DNA of 34,388 nucleotides from Planctomycetota bacterium (GCA_021790385.1 JAJYDW010000043.1:1-34388), one strand, 5' to 3'; positions 24,922 to 33,922 are shown, numbered from the stretch's first letter. The notes: generated by a model from the sequence alone, not told the origin. Translations and numbers: made by a program.

Positions 24922-26652
24922 TTAACGCTCTATCGCCACCAATAGGGCCTGTATCATGCCGACAATATCATGTCGCGCCGCTTCCACCGTCGGCGGCCAG
25001 TCCAATTCATGCAGAGCCGCACTGGTAATCGGCCCGATAGATAAACGCCTGACCGCGCGAACCATCGGCCGGATATGGTCCGGCAGCAGCGCGTGTAAAT
25101 TGCGAGCCGTCGATGCACTGGTAAACGTAATCCACTGGATTTCACCTGCCGCCAGCGCCGTGAGTACCTCGGCGGGCAATGCCGCCGGGGCTCGGGTCTG
25201 ATAGATCGGCACATCCGTAACTTTGGCCCCCGCCTGCTCCAATTGTTCTTTCAAGACCGGGCGGGCAATATCCGCCCGCAGCAATAACACTTTGCAACCC
25301 GCCAGTCCATCGGTCCCGAAATGCTGCCGCAGGCCAATACCGAGTTTTTCGCCAATAAATTCTTCCGGCAGAATGTCTGCCATAATACCAATGCGCTCCA
25401 GTGCCGCAGCCGTAGCGGTACCCACCGCCGCCACCTTTGCGGGCAACGCCCGGCTGTCAAGCCCCAAGATACGCAGCCGGTTCCACGCCGCTTCCACCCC
25501 ATTGGAGCTGGTGAACACCACACAATCCATGGTGGCTATATTCTTTAATGCCGCGTCAACTCCAGCTTTGTCTTGCGATTCCACAATTTCAATTGTTGGC
25601 GCTTCCAACACTCTGGCCCCAAGCTGGGTCAATTGCGAGGTTAGCGCCCCCGCCTGCTGCCGAGTACGCGTTACCAACACGGTTATGCCAAACAGCGGCC
25701 TGCTCTCAAACCAGTTAAGTGTATCCCGCAGGTTCACCACTTGACCGATAATGGTAATCGCGGGAGGCTTAATGCCTGCCTCCCGGGCCAACTGGGCAAT
25801 ATCCGCAACCACACCCACAACCACCTGCTGCTGTGGCAGCGTAGCCTGGCGAATAACTGCCGCGGGCGTTTGACCCGACAGTCCATGTTCCATCAATGAT
25901 TCACAGATTTCCGGCAGGTTTTTAACACCCATGTAGAACACCAACGTCCCTCCCAGCGACGCCATCGCCTTATAATTCACCCGCGGCGTGGCTTCTTCCG
26001 TCCAGCCTCCCGCCTTTTCCTGCTCGTGCCCTGTGATCAGGGTTACCGTACTGGTGAGTTCCCGATGCGTAACGGGAATACCCGCATACGCCGGGCCGGC
26101 CAAGCCAGAAGTAATCCCTGGAATAACCGCAAAAGCAATTCCTGCTGCCGCCAGATATTGCCCCTCTTCCCCGCCCCGCCCGAAAATATAAGGGTCCCCG
26201 CCCTTCAGACGCACCACCACCCGCTGGCCAGGTCCGTACTGGGATAAAATTTTCTGCGCCTGCTCGACCAGCAAATCGTTAATGCGATCCTGCGTTAGCG
26301 TATGATGAGTCGCCGATTTTCCAACAAAAATCCGTTCACAATCTTCCGGGCATAAATCCAGCAGGGCCGGATTCGCCAGCGCATCATAAATGACCACGGC
26401 CGCACGCCGCAACGCAGCAACGCCATTTTGCGTCATCAATCCCGGATCACCAGGCCCCGCCCCCACCAGATACACCACGGGATCCTCAGAAGACCGGCTC
26501 GTCCTGAAGTCATATTTATTTTCAGGCAAGGTATAAACTTCCAGTAGGCGCGGGTACCAAAACAGGCCGCCAACGGTTCCACGGTAGCCAAACGACGCTC
26601 CGGCATCCTCAAGCCAGCGCCCCGGCGACGGAGTCACCAGCCCAGTGGCCAA
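24922..26652 (-). CDS. cobA-hemD: Uroporphyrinogen-III C-methyltransferase fused to uroporphyrinogen-III synthase
   Basis: A bifunctional tetrapyrrole enzyme. Residues about 58-310 are SUMT, with VYLVGAGPGDPGL, GGDPYIFGRGGEE and VIPGITSGLAGPAYAGIPVTHR, which methylates uroporphyrinogen III with SAM toward precorrin-2 and siroheme or cobalamin. Residues about 322-576 are HemD, with ITVLVTRTRQQA, FTSSNGVEA and ITFTSASTARN, which closes the ring to uroporphyrinogen III. The first 50 residues are not part of either domain and the start (TTG 26652) is uncertain. TTG 26529, with GGAA 11 bases upstream, would begin close to the SUMT domain. Other heme genes are not in the window. It diverges from arfB. 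Confidence 0.92.
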   Translation of the reverse strand: MATGLVTPSPGRWLEDAGASFGYRGTVGGLFWYPRLLEVYTLPENKYDFRTSRSSEDPVVYLVGAGPGDPGLMTQNGVAALRRAAVVIYDALANPALLDLCPEDCERIFVGKSATHHTLTQDRINDLLVEQAQKILSQYGPGQRVVVRLKGGDPYIFGRGGEEGQYLAAAGIAFAVIPGITSGLAGPAYAGIPVTHRELTSTVTLITGHEQEKAGGWTEEATPRVNYKAMASLGGTLVFYMGVKNLPEICESLMEHGLSGQTPAAVIRQATLPQQQVVVGVVADIAQLAREAGIKPPAITIIGQVVNLRDTLNWFESRPLFGITVLVTRTRQQAGALTSQLTQLGARVLEAPTIEIVESQDKAGVDAALKNIATMDCVVFTSSNGVEAAWNRLRILGLDSRALPAKVAAVGTATAAALERIGIMADILPEEFIGEKLGIGLRQHFGTDGLAGCKVLLLRADIARPVLKEQLEQAGAKVTDVPIYQTRAPAALPAEVLTALAAGEIQWITFTSASTARNLHALLPDHIRPMVRAVRRLSIGPITSAALHELDWPPTVEAARHDIVGMIQALLVAIER

Positions 26653-26672
26653 TCCACCGCCGCAGTGTTTTT

Positions 26673-26678
26673 ATTATA
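26673..26678 (-). promoter_or_regulatory. Candidate -10 box for cobA-hemD
   Basis: TATAAT is read on the minus strand, 20 bases before the first possible start (TTG 26652). No good -35 is visible. If the real start is TTG 26529, the leader would be about 137 bases long. Confidence 0.35.
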
Positions 26679-26750
26679 ATGGCGTAGATTGAAAGTTTCG
26701 AGCACGAGCACCATGGAATCCCCAGGCCACGCACTTAATTTAGTCTATGA

Positions 26751-26756
26751 TATAAT
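26751..26756 (+). promoter_or_regulatory. Candidate -10 box for arfB at leaderless spacing
   Basis: A perfect TATAAT lies seven bases before ATG 26763, so the predicted transcript start coincides with the A of the start codon. No -35 match and no ribosome binding site are present, and an in-frame TGA at 26748-26750 excludes a longer protein. Confidence 0.45.
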
Positions 26757-26762
26757 CACATT

Positions 26763-27203
26763 ATGTTTGCTAATGAAAACAATCTGCCCGGCATTAGACT
26801 GGCTCCCGGAATCTGGACCGACCGATCGGAATTGCGCTTTGCTTTTTGCCGATCGAGCGGCCCGGGCGGACAAAACGTCAATAAAGTTAACACCAAAACT
26901 GAACTTCGCGTCAATGCGCGGGCTATTCATGGCTTATCTGACACAGCCCGTAGACGATTAGCCAAGCTGGCTGGACGGCGGTTGACCGCTAATGGTGATA
27001 TTCTGCTCATCAGCGAACGCCAGCGCACACAGGAGGCCAATCGCACCGCTTGCCTGGCCCGTTTGCGGGGACTGGTACTTTCAGCCCAGGTAGAACCCAT
27101 CCAGCGACGGAATACCCGACCCACGCGCGGCAGCCAGCAGCGCAGACTTGAATCCAAAAAGATGCACAGCCGCATCAAACGGATACGAAACGCTCAATGG
27201 TAA
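26763..27203 (+). CDS. arfB: Peptidyl-tRNA hydrolase ArfB (ribosome rescue)
   Basis: ArfB frees ribosomes stalled on mRNAs lacking a stop codon by hydrolysing the peptidyl-tRNA ester. The 146-residue protein has the catalytic GGQ at 35-37 within SSGPGGQNVNKV, the fold of class I release factor domain 3, and a Lys/Arg-rich C-terminal tail (about 115-146: RRNTRPTRGSQQRR, KKMHSRIKRIR) that enters the mRNA channel. It lacks the stop-codon recognition domain, so it is not RF1 or RF2. It is followed by rsfS and argS on the same strand. Confidence 0.92.
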   Translation: MFANENNLPGIRLAPGIWTDRSELRFAFCRSSGPGGQNVNKVNTKTELRVNARAIHGLSDTARRRLAKLAGRRLTANGDILLISERQRTQEANRTACLARLRGLVLSAQVEPIQRRNTRPTRGSQQRRLESKKMHSRIKRIRNAQW

Positions 27204-27331
27204 CAACATTGCTGGATTACCTTGCTATTTTCGACGAAACTATACAGCAGTCCGCCTGGACGAGGCTGGCGTGTCCGGGCTTATGAGTAATGCCCGCCAG
27301 GCCGCGCTTATTTCACAAATTGGAGCAACGG

Positions 27332-28237
27332 ATGAATTCACAATCAATGAGTACGCAGGACTTGGCCGTCAGTCTGGCCGTTATGGCGTCGCAAACCCGA
27401 TGCCGCGATGTGGTCGTACTGGATATGCGCGGACGCTCGCCGGTAACGGAATTTTTTGTTCTGGCTACCGGTACCTCAGACCGGCAAATGCGGACCGTCG
27501 GTGATGAACTTGCGGACCATGGGACGCAGTGCGGCTTTAAGCCATTTCGCCGCAGCGGAGATGAATCCGCGAATTGGATACTACTTGATTTTGTCGGGGT
27601 GGTAGCCCACATCTTCAATGAATCCAGCAGAGCCTTTTATGATCTGGAAACCCTCTGGGATGGCTGCCCGCGGATCAACTGGCAAGCCCTGGCTCAGCCG
27701 CACGATCAGGCTCTCGCCGACATGAACACCCGGCCGACCGTGGCGACCATGCCCACGGCAAGTGTCAGTGCCGCAGTTACCACTGATGCAGCCATCTCCC
27801 CGGCCAACGCCACACAGGCTCCGGAAGCTCACGCCCCCAAGGTCTCCGAAACTGGCGAGATCATGGAGGAAGCGGCCATCGAAGTTATCGCTCAAGTCGA
27901 AGAAATTTCCAGCCCCGCCGACCTGTCTGAGCCTCGCAAGCCGCGGACAAAACGGCGGTCCGTCACGGCCAGGCCGAAGAAAAAAACTCCTGTCAAAAAT
28001 AAATCCCGTCAAGCCGGACCGAAGTCAAAAAAGGCAGTCGGCAAAGCCGGAGCTAAAGCACCCCGGTCAAAGTCGGTCACCCGAAAAACTCGCCGCGTTT
28101 CAACAGATAGCAGCAAACCTTTGAAAAGTCGCACCAAAGCAGCCACGGTGAGCCGGCCAGGCACAACATCCTCACCCCGTACGGTAAAGCGCGCTGCCAC
28201 GAATAAAAAACCGGCCTTGCGGAGGAAATCGCGTTGA
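27332..28237 (+). CDS. rsfS: Ribosomal silencing factor RsfS with a long basic C-terminal tail
   Basis: RsfS binds uL14 on the large subunit and blocks subunit joining when nutrients are scarce. Residues about 8-118 are the RsfS domain, with CRDVVVLDMRGRS, FFVLATGTSDRQMRTVGDEL and the core WILLDFVGVVAHIF. The usual protein is 105-130 residues; this one is 301. The added part is Ala/Thr/Pro-rich and acidic (about 125-200), then strongly basic (about 205-301) with many Lys, Arg, Ala and Pro like a histone H1 tail. ATG 27332 has GGAG at 27321-27324. The stop overlaps argS by four bases. The role of the tail is unknown; nucleic acid or rRNA binding is a guess. Confidence 0.9.
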   Translation: MNSQSMSTQDLAVSLAVMASQTRCRDVVVLDMRGRSPVTEFFVLATGTSDRQMRTVGDELADHGTQCGFKPFRRSGDESANWILLDFVGVVAHIFNESSRAFYDLETLWDGCPRINWQALAQPHDQALADMNTRPTVATMPTASVSAAVTTDAAISPANATQAPEAHAPKVSETGEIMEEAAIEVIAQVEEISSPADLSEPRKPRTKRRSVTARPKKKTPVKNKSRQAGPKSKKAVGKAGAKAPRSKSVTRKTRRVSTDSSKPLKSRTKAATVSRPGTTSSPRTVKRAATNKKPALRRKSR

Positions 28238-30249
28238 TTTCCATTGATTCCATTTTGCGACAACGCTTTGCAACGGCCCTGGGTCTGGCTTTTGGATCCG
28301 AGTTTGCCAACGACCCCATGATTAAAGAAGGGGACGAAAAGTTTGCCGATTATCAGTGCAATGCCGCTATGGCCTTGGGTAAACAACTGGGATTGCCCCC
28401 GCGGGCGGTAGCGGAAAAAATAATCGCCCATCTTGATATTTCCGACGTATGCCAACCGCCGGCGGTTGCCGGCCCCGGTTTTATTAACCTGCGGCTCAAA
28501 CCGGAATGGGTGGCCCATCGTCTGACCAGGTTTTTTTGTGATGCTGCGGAAAAAGTCCGCGGCGGGGTAGATCTGGTCCCGCAGCCCCAGACAGTGGTGG
28601 TGGATTACGCGGGCCCGAACATCGCCAAGGAAATGCATGTCGGCCATTTACGCAGCGCCATTTTGGGCGATGCCATCAGCCGAACGCTCAAATTTCTCGG
28701 CCATACTGTGGTTCGCCAGAATCATGTGGGGGATTTTGGCACCCAGTTTGGCATGTTGATTCGCCATGCCCAGGATCTCCAGCTCAAAGCAGATGATTCC
28801 GCCCCAACCAAACCGCAGATCGCCGATCTTGATACCTACTACAAAGAGGCTGCATTGCGGGATAAGACCGACCCCGAGTTTTCGCGTCAGGCTCGACAGG
28901 CGGTGGTGTCCCTGCAACATCAAGACCCCCAGGCTACTGTGCTTTGGCACTGGATTGTGGATGAAAGCCGGCGGCACGCGCGTGAGCTTTTTGCCTTGTT
29001 GGGCGTACAACTCACCGATGCCGATGAACGCGGCGAAAGTTTTTACCACGATCGCCTCTCCTCGGTGGTAGAGCGATTAAGATATGCTTTGAGCTATGGC
29101 GGCGACGGCCCAGCCACGGGTATTGCAGAGGTGTTTTCTGCCGATGCTCACCAGCGAGGCCCGGTTGATTTTACCGGTGTGCCTGCGAGAGATGTCGACG
29201 AAGCCCGGGGGGCACTGGCTGCCGCGGAAGGCATACAGCGGGCAATGGAGGCGTCCAGCACCACGCCGATAGCCAGAGCATTTGTGGCTGAATCTCAGGG
29301 AGCTACGTGTATCTTTCTTCCCGGCTACGTAGACAAAGACAAAGCGCCTCTTCCGTTGATTATTCAAAAAGGCGATGGGGCTTATCTTTATGCCACCACC
29401 GATCTGGCGGCACTCTATTTTCGAATCATTGAGAATAAAACTGCGCCGGAGGATCAAACCCCGCTGCAGCAGGACTGGCATGCCGATCGGATTATTTATG
29501 TTACCGATGCCCGCCAGACGCAGCATTTTGCCATGGTCTTTGACGCAGTACGAGCCGCCCGATGGGACATCAACCCGCAAAGCCATAAGTCCGTGCGGCT
29601 GGATCACGCCACCTTCGGGTCCATTCTGGGTGAAGACGGCAAGCCGTTCAAAACCCGGTCTGGAGAATCCGTGAAGCTGCGCGAACTGCTGACGGAAGCC
29701 GTGGACCGGGCATCCGCCGTTATGCTGGAAAAAAATCCGGACCTTTCCGCCCAGGCCCGGTCGGATGGTTCGCTGGCGGTGGGTATTGGAGCCGTAAAAT
29801 ACGCGGATCTTAAGCAGGATCGCACCACCGATTACGCATTTTCCTGGCCGCGCATGTTGGCGCTGGAAGGAAACACAGGACCCTATCTGCAATACAGTTA
29901 CGCTCGAATCCGCAGCATATTCCGCAAGGCCGATCTGCGGCCCACAGAATTAACCCCGCATGGTGACATCAAGCTGGAAACGCCCCAGGAAATGGTCCTG
30001 GCCCGCAAACTGCTGCAATTTCCGGCAGCGGTGGAATCGGTGGAGCGGGAATTGAAACCCCATCACCTATGCAACTATTTGTATTCGTTGTGCAGTGCAT
30101 TTTCGGCGTTTTACGAAGCCTGTCCGGTGGTAAAAGCTCCAGATGCTGATCTTCGCACCAGCCGCCTGATACTCTGCGAACTCACCGCTACCATCCTGCA
30201 CCTCGGCTTAAACGATCTGCTGGGCATTGGCGTGCTGGAAGAAATGTAA
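28234..30249 (+). CDS. argS: Arginyl-tRNA synthetase
   Basis: The class I synthetase charges tRNA-Arg with arginine. The N-terminal Arg-tRNA-binding domain (about 1-115) is followed by the catalytic site AKEMHVGHLRSAI (HIGH motif, residues 135-141) and the KPFKTRSGES motif, which replaces KMSKS in bacterial ArgRS. A C-terminal DALR-type anticodon-binding domain begins near 555 (GPYLQYSYARIRSI). At 671 residues it is about 90 longer than E. coli ArgRS, with extra sequence in the catalytic domain at about 290-350. The start is TTG 28234, supported by GGAGG at 28221-28225, eight bases upstream and inside rsfS. A tRNA-Arg gene lies 3.8 kb downstream. Confidence 0.96.
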   Translation: MISIDSILRQRFATALGLAFGSEFANDPMIKEGDEKFADYQCNAAMALGKQLGLPPRAVAEKIIAHLDISDVCQPPAVAGPGFINLRLKPEWVAHRLTRFFCDAAEKVRGGVDLVPQPQTVVVDYAGPNIAKEMHVGHLRSAILGDAISRTLKFLGHTVVRQNHVGDFGTQFGMLIRHAQDLQLKADDSAPTKPQIADLDTYYKEAALRDKTDPEFSRQARQAVVSLQHQDPQATVLWHWIVDESRRHARELFALLGVQLTDADERGESFYHDRLSSVVERLRYALSYGGDGPATGIAEVFSADAHQRGPVDFTGVPARDVDEARGALAAAEGIQRAMEASSTTPIARAFVAESQGATCIFLPGYVDKDKAPLPLIIQKGDGAYLYATTDLAALYFRIIENKTAPEDQTPLQQDWHADRIIYVTDARQTQHFAMVFDAVRAARWDINPQSHKSVRLDHATFGSILGEDGKPFKTRSGESVKLRELLTEAVDRASAVMLEKNPDLSAQARSDGSLAVGIGAVKYADLKQDRTTDYAFSWPRMLALEGNTGPYLQYSYARIRSIFRKADLRPTELTPHGDIKLETPQEMVLARKLLQFPAAVESVERELKPHHLCNYLYSLCSAFSAFYEACPVVKAPDADLRTSRLILCELTATILHLGLNDLLGIGVLEEM

Positions 30250-30335
30250 CCCTCACGAGGCTTCTTCTTTCCACAACATCGGGCCTTGGACGCTCATTCC
30301 ATTGAATAGTATGCCAGAGATCCAGTCAGCCGCCG

Positions 30336-31376
30336 CTATACCGTGGCCAGTACAGGCAAGTTCAGGCCATGTTGATGGCCCAATTGCAACTCGTGTGCGG
30401 CCAAACCAGCGATCATGGCCGCATTATCCGTGCAATATTCCGGTGCCGGCAATAAAACCTGCAGCCCCATTTCCCGGCCCAGGTCCAATAGTTTACTGCG
30501 AATTGCTTTATTGGCTGATACACCACCGCCTACCAGCAACGATTTGGCGGACTGACGATCCAACGCCCGGCGGCACTTGGCCGCCAATACGTCTGCGGCC
30601 GCGCGTTGAAATGATGCCGCCACATCAGCAAGTTCCTGCGGACTTAGCGATGAAGCATCATGCTGTATACCCTTATTGCCGTTAACGTGATACAGCACCG
30701 CGGTTTTGAGTCCACTGAAGGAAAAATCCAGTGAGTCCCGGCCCAGCAAACTTTTGGGAAATTGAATCGCCCCCGGATTGCCGCGCTGGGCTAGTTGTTC
30801 TACCAGCGGTCCGCCTGGGTACCCCAGTTGTAAAATCTGCGCGACTTTATCAAACGCTTCACCCACAGCATCATCAATAGTAGCGCCAATCCGTCGAACT
30901 TGCGTAAAGCCATCCATCCAATACATGGACGTATGACCACCGGAAATAACCAGGCCCAGCGCGGGCCACATATCCGTCGGCGGCCGCACGTCAATATCCG
31001 TGCCCTGCTGTAGCCTTGTGGCGTAAAGATGGGCATGCACATGATTTACACCCACCAGCGGTTTTTCCCACGCAAACGCCAGAGCTTTGGCCGCGGCCAC
31101 TCCCACCAGCAGACAACCAATCAACCCCGGACAATTGGCCACCCCCACCCCATTGAGTTGTTCCGCTGTAACACCCGCCTCTTCCATGGCCCGGGAGATC
31201 ACCGCGTTGAGTATTTCCAAATGGGCCCGCGCTGCAATTTCCGGCACCACCCCACCATATTTGGCATGCAGGTCAATTTGCGACCGCACCACGGTGGAGC
31301 AAACCCGCACACCATCGGCCACCACCGCCGCGGAGGTTTCGTCGCAAGTCGTCTCCAGGCCCAAGGTCAGGCTCAT
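30336..31376 (-). CDS. tsaD: tRNA N6-adenosine threonylcarbamoyltransferase
   Basis: TsaD, with TsaB and TsaE, transfers threonylcarbamoyl to A37 of tRNAs that read ANN codons. The 346-residue ASKHA-fold protein has LGLETTCDETSAA at the N-terminus, the metal-binding pair His112 and His116 in NHVHAHL, ISGGHTSMY, SFSGLKTAV, GGGVSANKAIR and CTDNAAMIA. ATG 31376 is chosen because GGGAG lies seven bases upstream; a longer reading adds 20 low-complexity residues. It is convergent with argS and lies 92 bases after the receiver-like gene. Confidence 0.96.
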   Translation of the reverse strand: MSLTLGLETTCDETSAAVVADGVRVCSTVVRSQIDLHAKYGGVVPEIAARAHLEILNAVISRAMEEAGVTAEQLNGVGVANCPGLIGCLLVGVAAAKALAFAWEKPLVGVNHVHAHLYATRLQQGTDIDVRPPTDMWPALGLVISGGHTSMYWMDGFTQVRRIGATIDDAVGEAFDKVAQILQLGYPGGPLVEQLAQRGNPGAIQFPKSLLGRDSLDFSFSGLKTAVLYHVNGNKGIQHDASSLSPQELADVAASFQRAAADVLAAKCRRALDRQSAKSLLVGGGVSANKAIRSKLLDLGREMGLQVLLPAPEYCTDNAAMIAGLAAHELQLGHQHGLNLPVLATV

Positions 31377-31468
31377 TGGTGCTCTCCCACGGCGGCTGGC
31401 CGCCGCACCGCTACAATATAGACCAAAAAATACCACCGATGGTTACCGTGACGCATGGTGACTGTTTC

Positions 31469-31831
31469 TCATTTTTTCACAACAGACGCTTGGCCAAAAG
31501 ACATCAATAATTCCGGCAACTGCTGGACAAAAACTGATCTCGGCAGCACGGTATCGGCACCGGCATCTTTGGCCCTCTGGGAAAGAGCAGTTTGAATATG
31601 CGGAAAATACGCCACAATGCGCGGCCGGGGTACCGTATCTGCCGCCAATCGAACGGCCGCCTGCGCATCGGGCCCCTCCATATCCACAATCAGCAGCGTC
31701 AAGCCTCCTTGCGCTAGCAGCCCGGCCAAGCCCTCCAATTGACCTACGACTCGCACGGTAACTTGCGCAGCCCCGGCTGTTGCCGTAATCCGAGAGCGAA
31801 ATATCATGTCCGTTACCAGAGCGGCAATCAT
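31469..31831 (-). CDS. Receiver-domain-like protein, degenerate CheY fold
   Basis: The 120-residue protein has alternating strands and helices of the CheY type with no output domain. Asp50 at the end of LTLLIVD fits the phosphoacceptor and Asp8 the acidic pocket, but the pocket has only one N-terminal acid. The usual Lys-Pro after the fifth strand is replaced by Pro-Arg (VLPRS, Arg98). It may not be phosphorylated normally. ATG 31831 overlaps the stop of the upstream hydrolase gene (ATGA), so it is co-translated with a catabolic enzyme, which is unusual. A longer frame from 32015 overlaps that hydrolase and is a shadow. Confidence 0.65.
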   Translation of the reverse strand: MIAALVTDMIFRSRITATAGAAQVTVRVVGQLEGLAGLLAQGGLTLLIVDMEGPDAQAAVRLAADTVPRPRIVAYFPHIQTALSQRAKDAGADTVLPRSVFVQQLPELLMSFGQASVVKK

Positions 31832-32643
31832 CCGCCACCCACTCTTTCTTCCACCACCGGATTGGCCAGCTCGCCGATGCCTTCAATGGCCGCCACCATG
31901 TGATCTCCAGCCGCCAGCCACACCGGCGGATTACGGGCCATGCCCACGCCTTCCGGGGTGCCGGTAAGAATAACCGTACCCGCCAAAAGTGTGGTTGAGC
32001 CGCTGAGAAATTCAATGATTTTTCCCACTGAAAAAATCATGTCTTCGGTATTGGAACTTTGCATGACCCGGCCATTCACCGTAATTCTCAGCGCCAGGTG
32101 GTTGGGGTTGGCAATGGCCTGTGGCGTAACAATTGCCGGTCCCAGTGGGCAGAACGTGTCAAAACTTTTTCCCCGGCACCATTGCGACCCGCCCCATTGC
32201 TTCTGCCAGTCGCGGGCCGAAACATCGTTGGCAATGGTGTAACCAAGCACGTAATCCAGGGCCTTGGCCGCGGGAACATTCTTGGCCGGCTTGCCGATGA
32301 CCACCGCCAGTTCGCACTCAAAATCCACTTGCGTGCTGGCCAGATGACGGGGTATTTGCACCGGGTCATTCGGATTTTGCAAGGCCCCTGGATTTTTGAA
32401 AAATACCACCGGAAACTCCGGAATTTTGGCCCCTGTCTCCGCAGCATGTCTGCGATAATTTAACCCAACACAAATAATTGCTCGCGGCACAATGGGAGCG
32501 AGCAATTTTTTAATGGCCGTTTTCTGCCGCGTAACGGTATAGTTGCCGCAGATATCGCCTTCTATCCGCAAAGCAGTTCCATCCGCTTCCAGCACGCCCT
32601 GTTGCGTATGCCCGACCGAATCCAGAAAGCGAATAATCTTCAT
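31828..32643 (-). CDS. Fumarylacetoacetate hydrolase family protein
   Basis: FAH-family enzymes hydrolyse or decarboxylate C-C bonds in diketo or hydroxy acids using Mg. The 271-residue protein shows the family core: [12 protein letters not shown], the metal ligands in [21 protein letters not shown] and [13 protein letters not shown], and [10 protein letters not shown] near the C-terminus. ATG 32643 is chosen because GGAG lies eight bases upstream. It lies between a Gfo/Idh/MocA dehydrogenase and the receiver-like gene. A sugar-acid or diketo-acid breakdown route is plausible, as in 2,4-diketo-3-deoxy-sugar pathways, but the exact substrate is not shown. Confidence 0.9.
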   Translation of the reverse strand: MKIIRFLDSVGHTQQGVLEADGTALRIEGDICGNYTVTRQKTAIKKLLAPIVPRAIICVGLNYRRHAAETGAKIPEFPVVFFKNPGALQNPNDPVQIPRHLASTQVDFECELAVVIGKPAKNVPAAKALDYVLGYTIANDVSARDWQKQWGGSQWCRGKSFDTFCPLGPAIVTPQAIANPNHLALRITVNGRVMQSSNTEDMIFSVGKIIEFLSGSTTLLAGTVILTGTPEGVGMARNPPVWLAAGDHMVAAIEGIGELANPVVEERVGGG

Positions 32644-32736
32644 ATGATTTTCTCCGGCGGTACAACCAGGCCGCACTATATAGTTACCCATCAATAAACC
32701 AAACCCGCAGGACAGATCACAGACCATTCCCGGCGG

Positions 32737-33888
32737 CTAAGCTTTGACGGCCTGCAGTTTCACCCATGCCCGCTTGCGCCAGCTTTCCAAGCCGGCCTCC
32801 GCCAGTTGCACACCTTTGGCTCCTTCCAGCAAACTCCACCGAAATGGTTCATCTAGAACCACGTGCCTTAAAAACAACTCCCACTGATATTTGAAGGCAT
32901 TATCAAAAGTCCGCTGCGCCGGCACGTCCGACCAACTGTTAAAATGATTCAATGGACTGTCTATATCCGGGTTCCACACCGCCCGGGGAGTGCTGTTCAT
33001 CTGCTGAATGACGCAATGACGCAGTCCGGCAACCGCAGACCCTTGAGTGCCATCTACCTGAAGAGTCAACAGATCATCACGCCGTACGCGCACGGTCCAG
33101 GAACTGTTAAACTGGCAAATCACGCCGTTAGCCAATTCAAACGTGGCATACGCAGCGTCATCCGCCGTACACTTATAGGCCTTACCGGCTTCATCAAAGC
33201 GCTGCGGCAGATGCGTTGCTCCCAGACAGGACACCGCCGCGACCGGCCCGAATAAATTATCAATGAGATAACGCCAATGACAAAGCATATCCAGAATAAT
33301 TCCGCCGCCATCTTCCTTGCGGTAGTTCCAGCTCGGCCGTTGAGCGGCAATGGCTCCGCCGTCAAAAACCCAGTAACCGAATTCACCTCTCACCGAAAGA
33401 ATTTTTCCGAAAAAGCCGGTATCCAGCAATTGCTTGAGTTTTAACATACCTGGCAAAAAAAGTTTATCTTGTACCACACCGTTTTTCACTCCCTTGCGAT
33501 TCGCAAGGCGAAATAATTCCAACGCCTCCCGCGAATTGGTGGCCACGGGTTTTTCACAATAAATATGCTTGTCGGCGGCAATGGCCTGCTTGGTTGCCAT
33601 GAACCGGCGATCCGTAGTTTGGGCATCAAAGTAAACACTGTAATCGGAATTTTTCAGGACTGCTGGTAAGTCCGTAGTCCAGGCCTTTAAGCCATGTTGC
33701 CCCGCCAGTTGTTCCAGTTTGGCCGCATTTCGGCCCACCAGAACAGGATCCGGCATGATGGTTTCTGAATCATTAACTTTAATGCCGCCCTGCTTGATGA
33801 TGGCCACGATCGATCTGGCCAGGTGCTGATTGGCCCCCATGCGTCCGGTGACGCCATTCATGATAATACCTACACGATGCGTTTTCAT
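32737..33888 (-). CDS. Gfo/Idh/MocA-family oxidoreductase
   Basis: The 383-residue protein has an N-terminal NAD(P)-binding fold and the family's EKP motif (Glu112-Lys113-Pro114 in YCEKPVA), then a C-terminal alpha/beta domain with GGGIILDMLCHW, where the Asp and His fit the catalytic pair. The N-terminal turn reads IIMNGVTGRMG, close to the DapB turn, instead of the usual GxGxxG. Members oxidise or reduce sugars, inositols or their acids. ATG 33888 has GGAG about 12 bases upstream, and a TAGAAT at 33923-33928 may be its promoter. It probably starts an operon with the FAH-family gene 93 bases downstream. Confidence 0.9.
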   Translation of the reverse strand: MKTHRVGIIMNGVTGRMGANQHLARSIVAIIKQGGIKVNDSETIMPDPVLVGRNAAKLEQLAGQHGLKAWTTDLPAVLKNSDYSVYFDAQTTDRRFMATKQAIAADKHIYCEKPVATNSREALELFRLANRKGVKNGVVQDKLFLPGMLKLKQLLDTGFFGKILSVRGEFGYWVFDGGAIAAQRPSWNYRKEDGGGIILDMLCHWRYLIDNLFGPVAAVSCLGATHLPQRFDEAGKAYKCTADDAAYATFELANGVICQFNSSWTVRVRRDDLLTLQVDGTQGSAVAGLRHCVIQQMNSTPRAVWNPDIDSPLNHFNSWSDVPAQRTFDNAFKYQWELFLRHVVLDEPFRWSLLEGAKGVQLAEAGLESWRKRAWVKLQAVKA

Positions 33889-33922
33889 GCTTGTTGTATA
33901 CTCCTAAAAAACACGCTCTGGA

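Noticed and set aside
26560-26652. Cobalamin riboswitch before cobA-hemD, suggested by a GCCACTG string
   Set aside because: The rest of the B12 box and the 5' half of the aptamer are missing, and the likely -10 box leaves no room for them.
31443-32015. Minus-strand 190-codon frame
   Set aside because: It overlaps both the FAH-family gene and the receiver-like gene in another frame, and its product has no family features.
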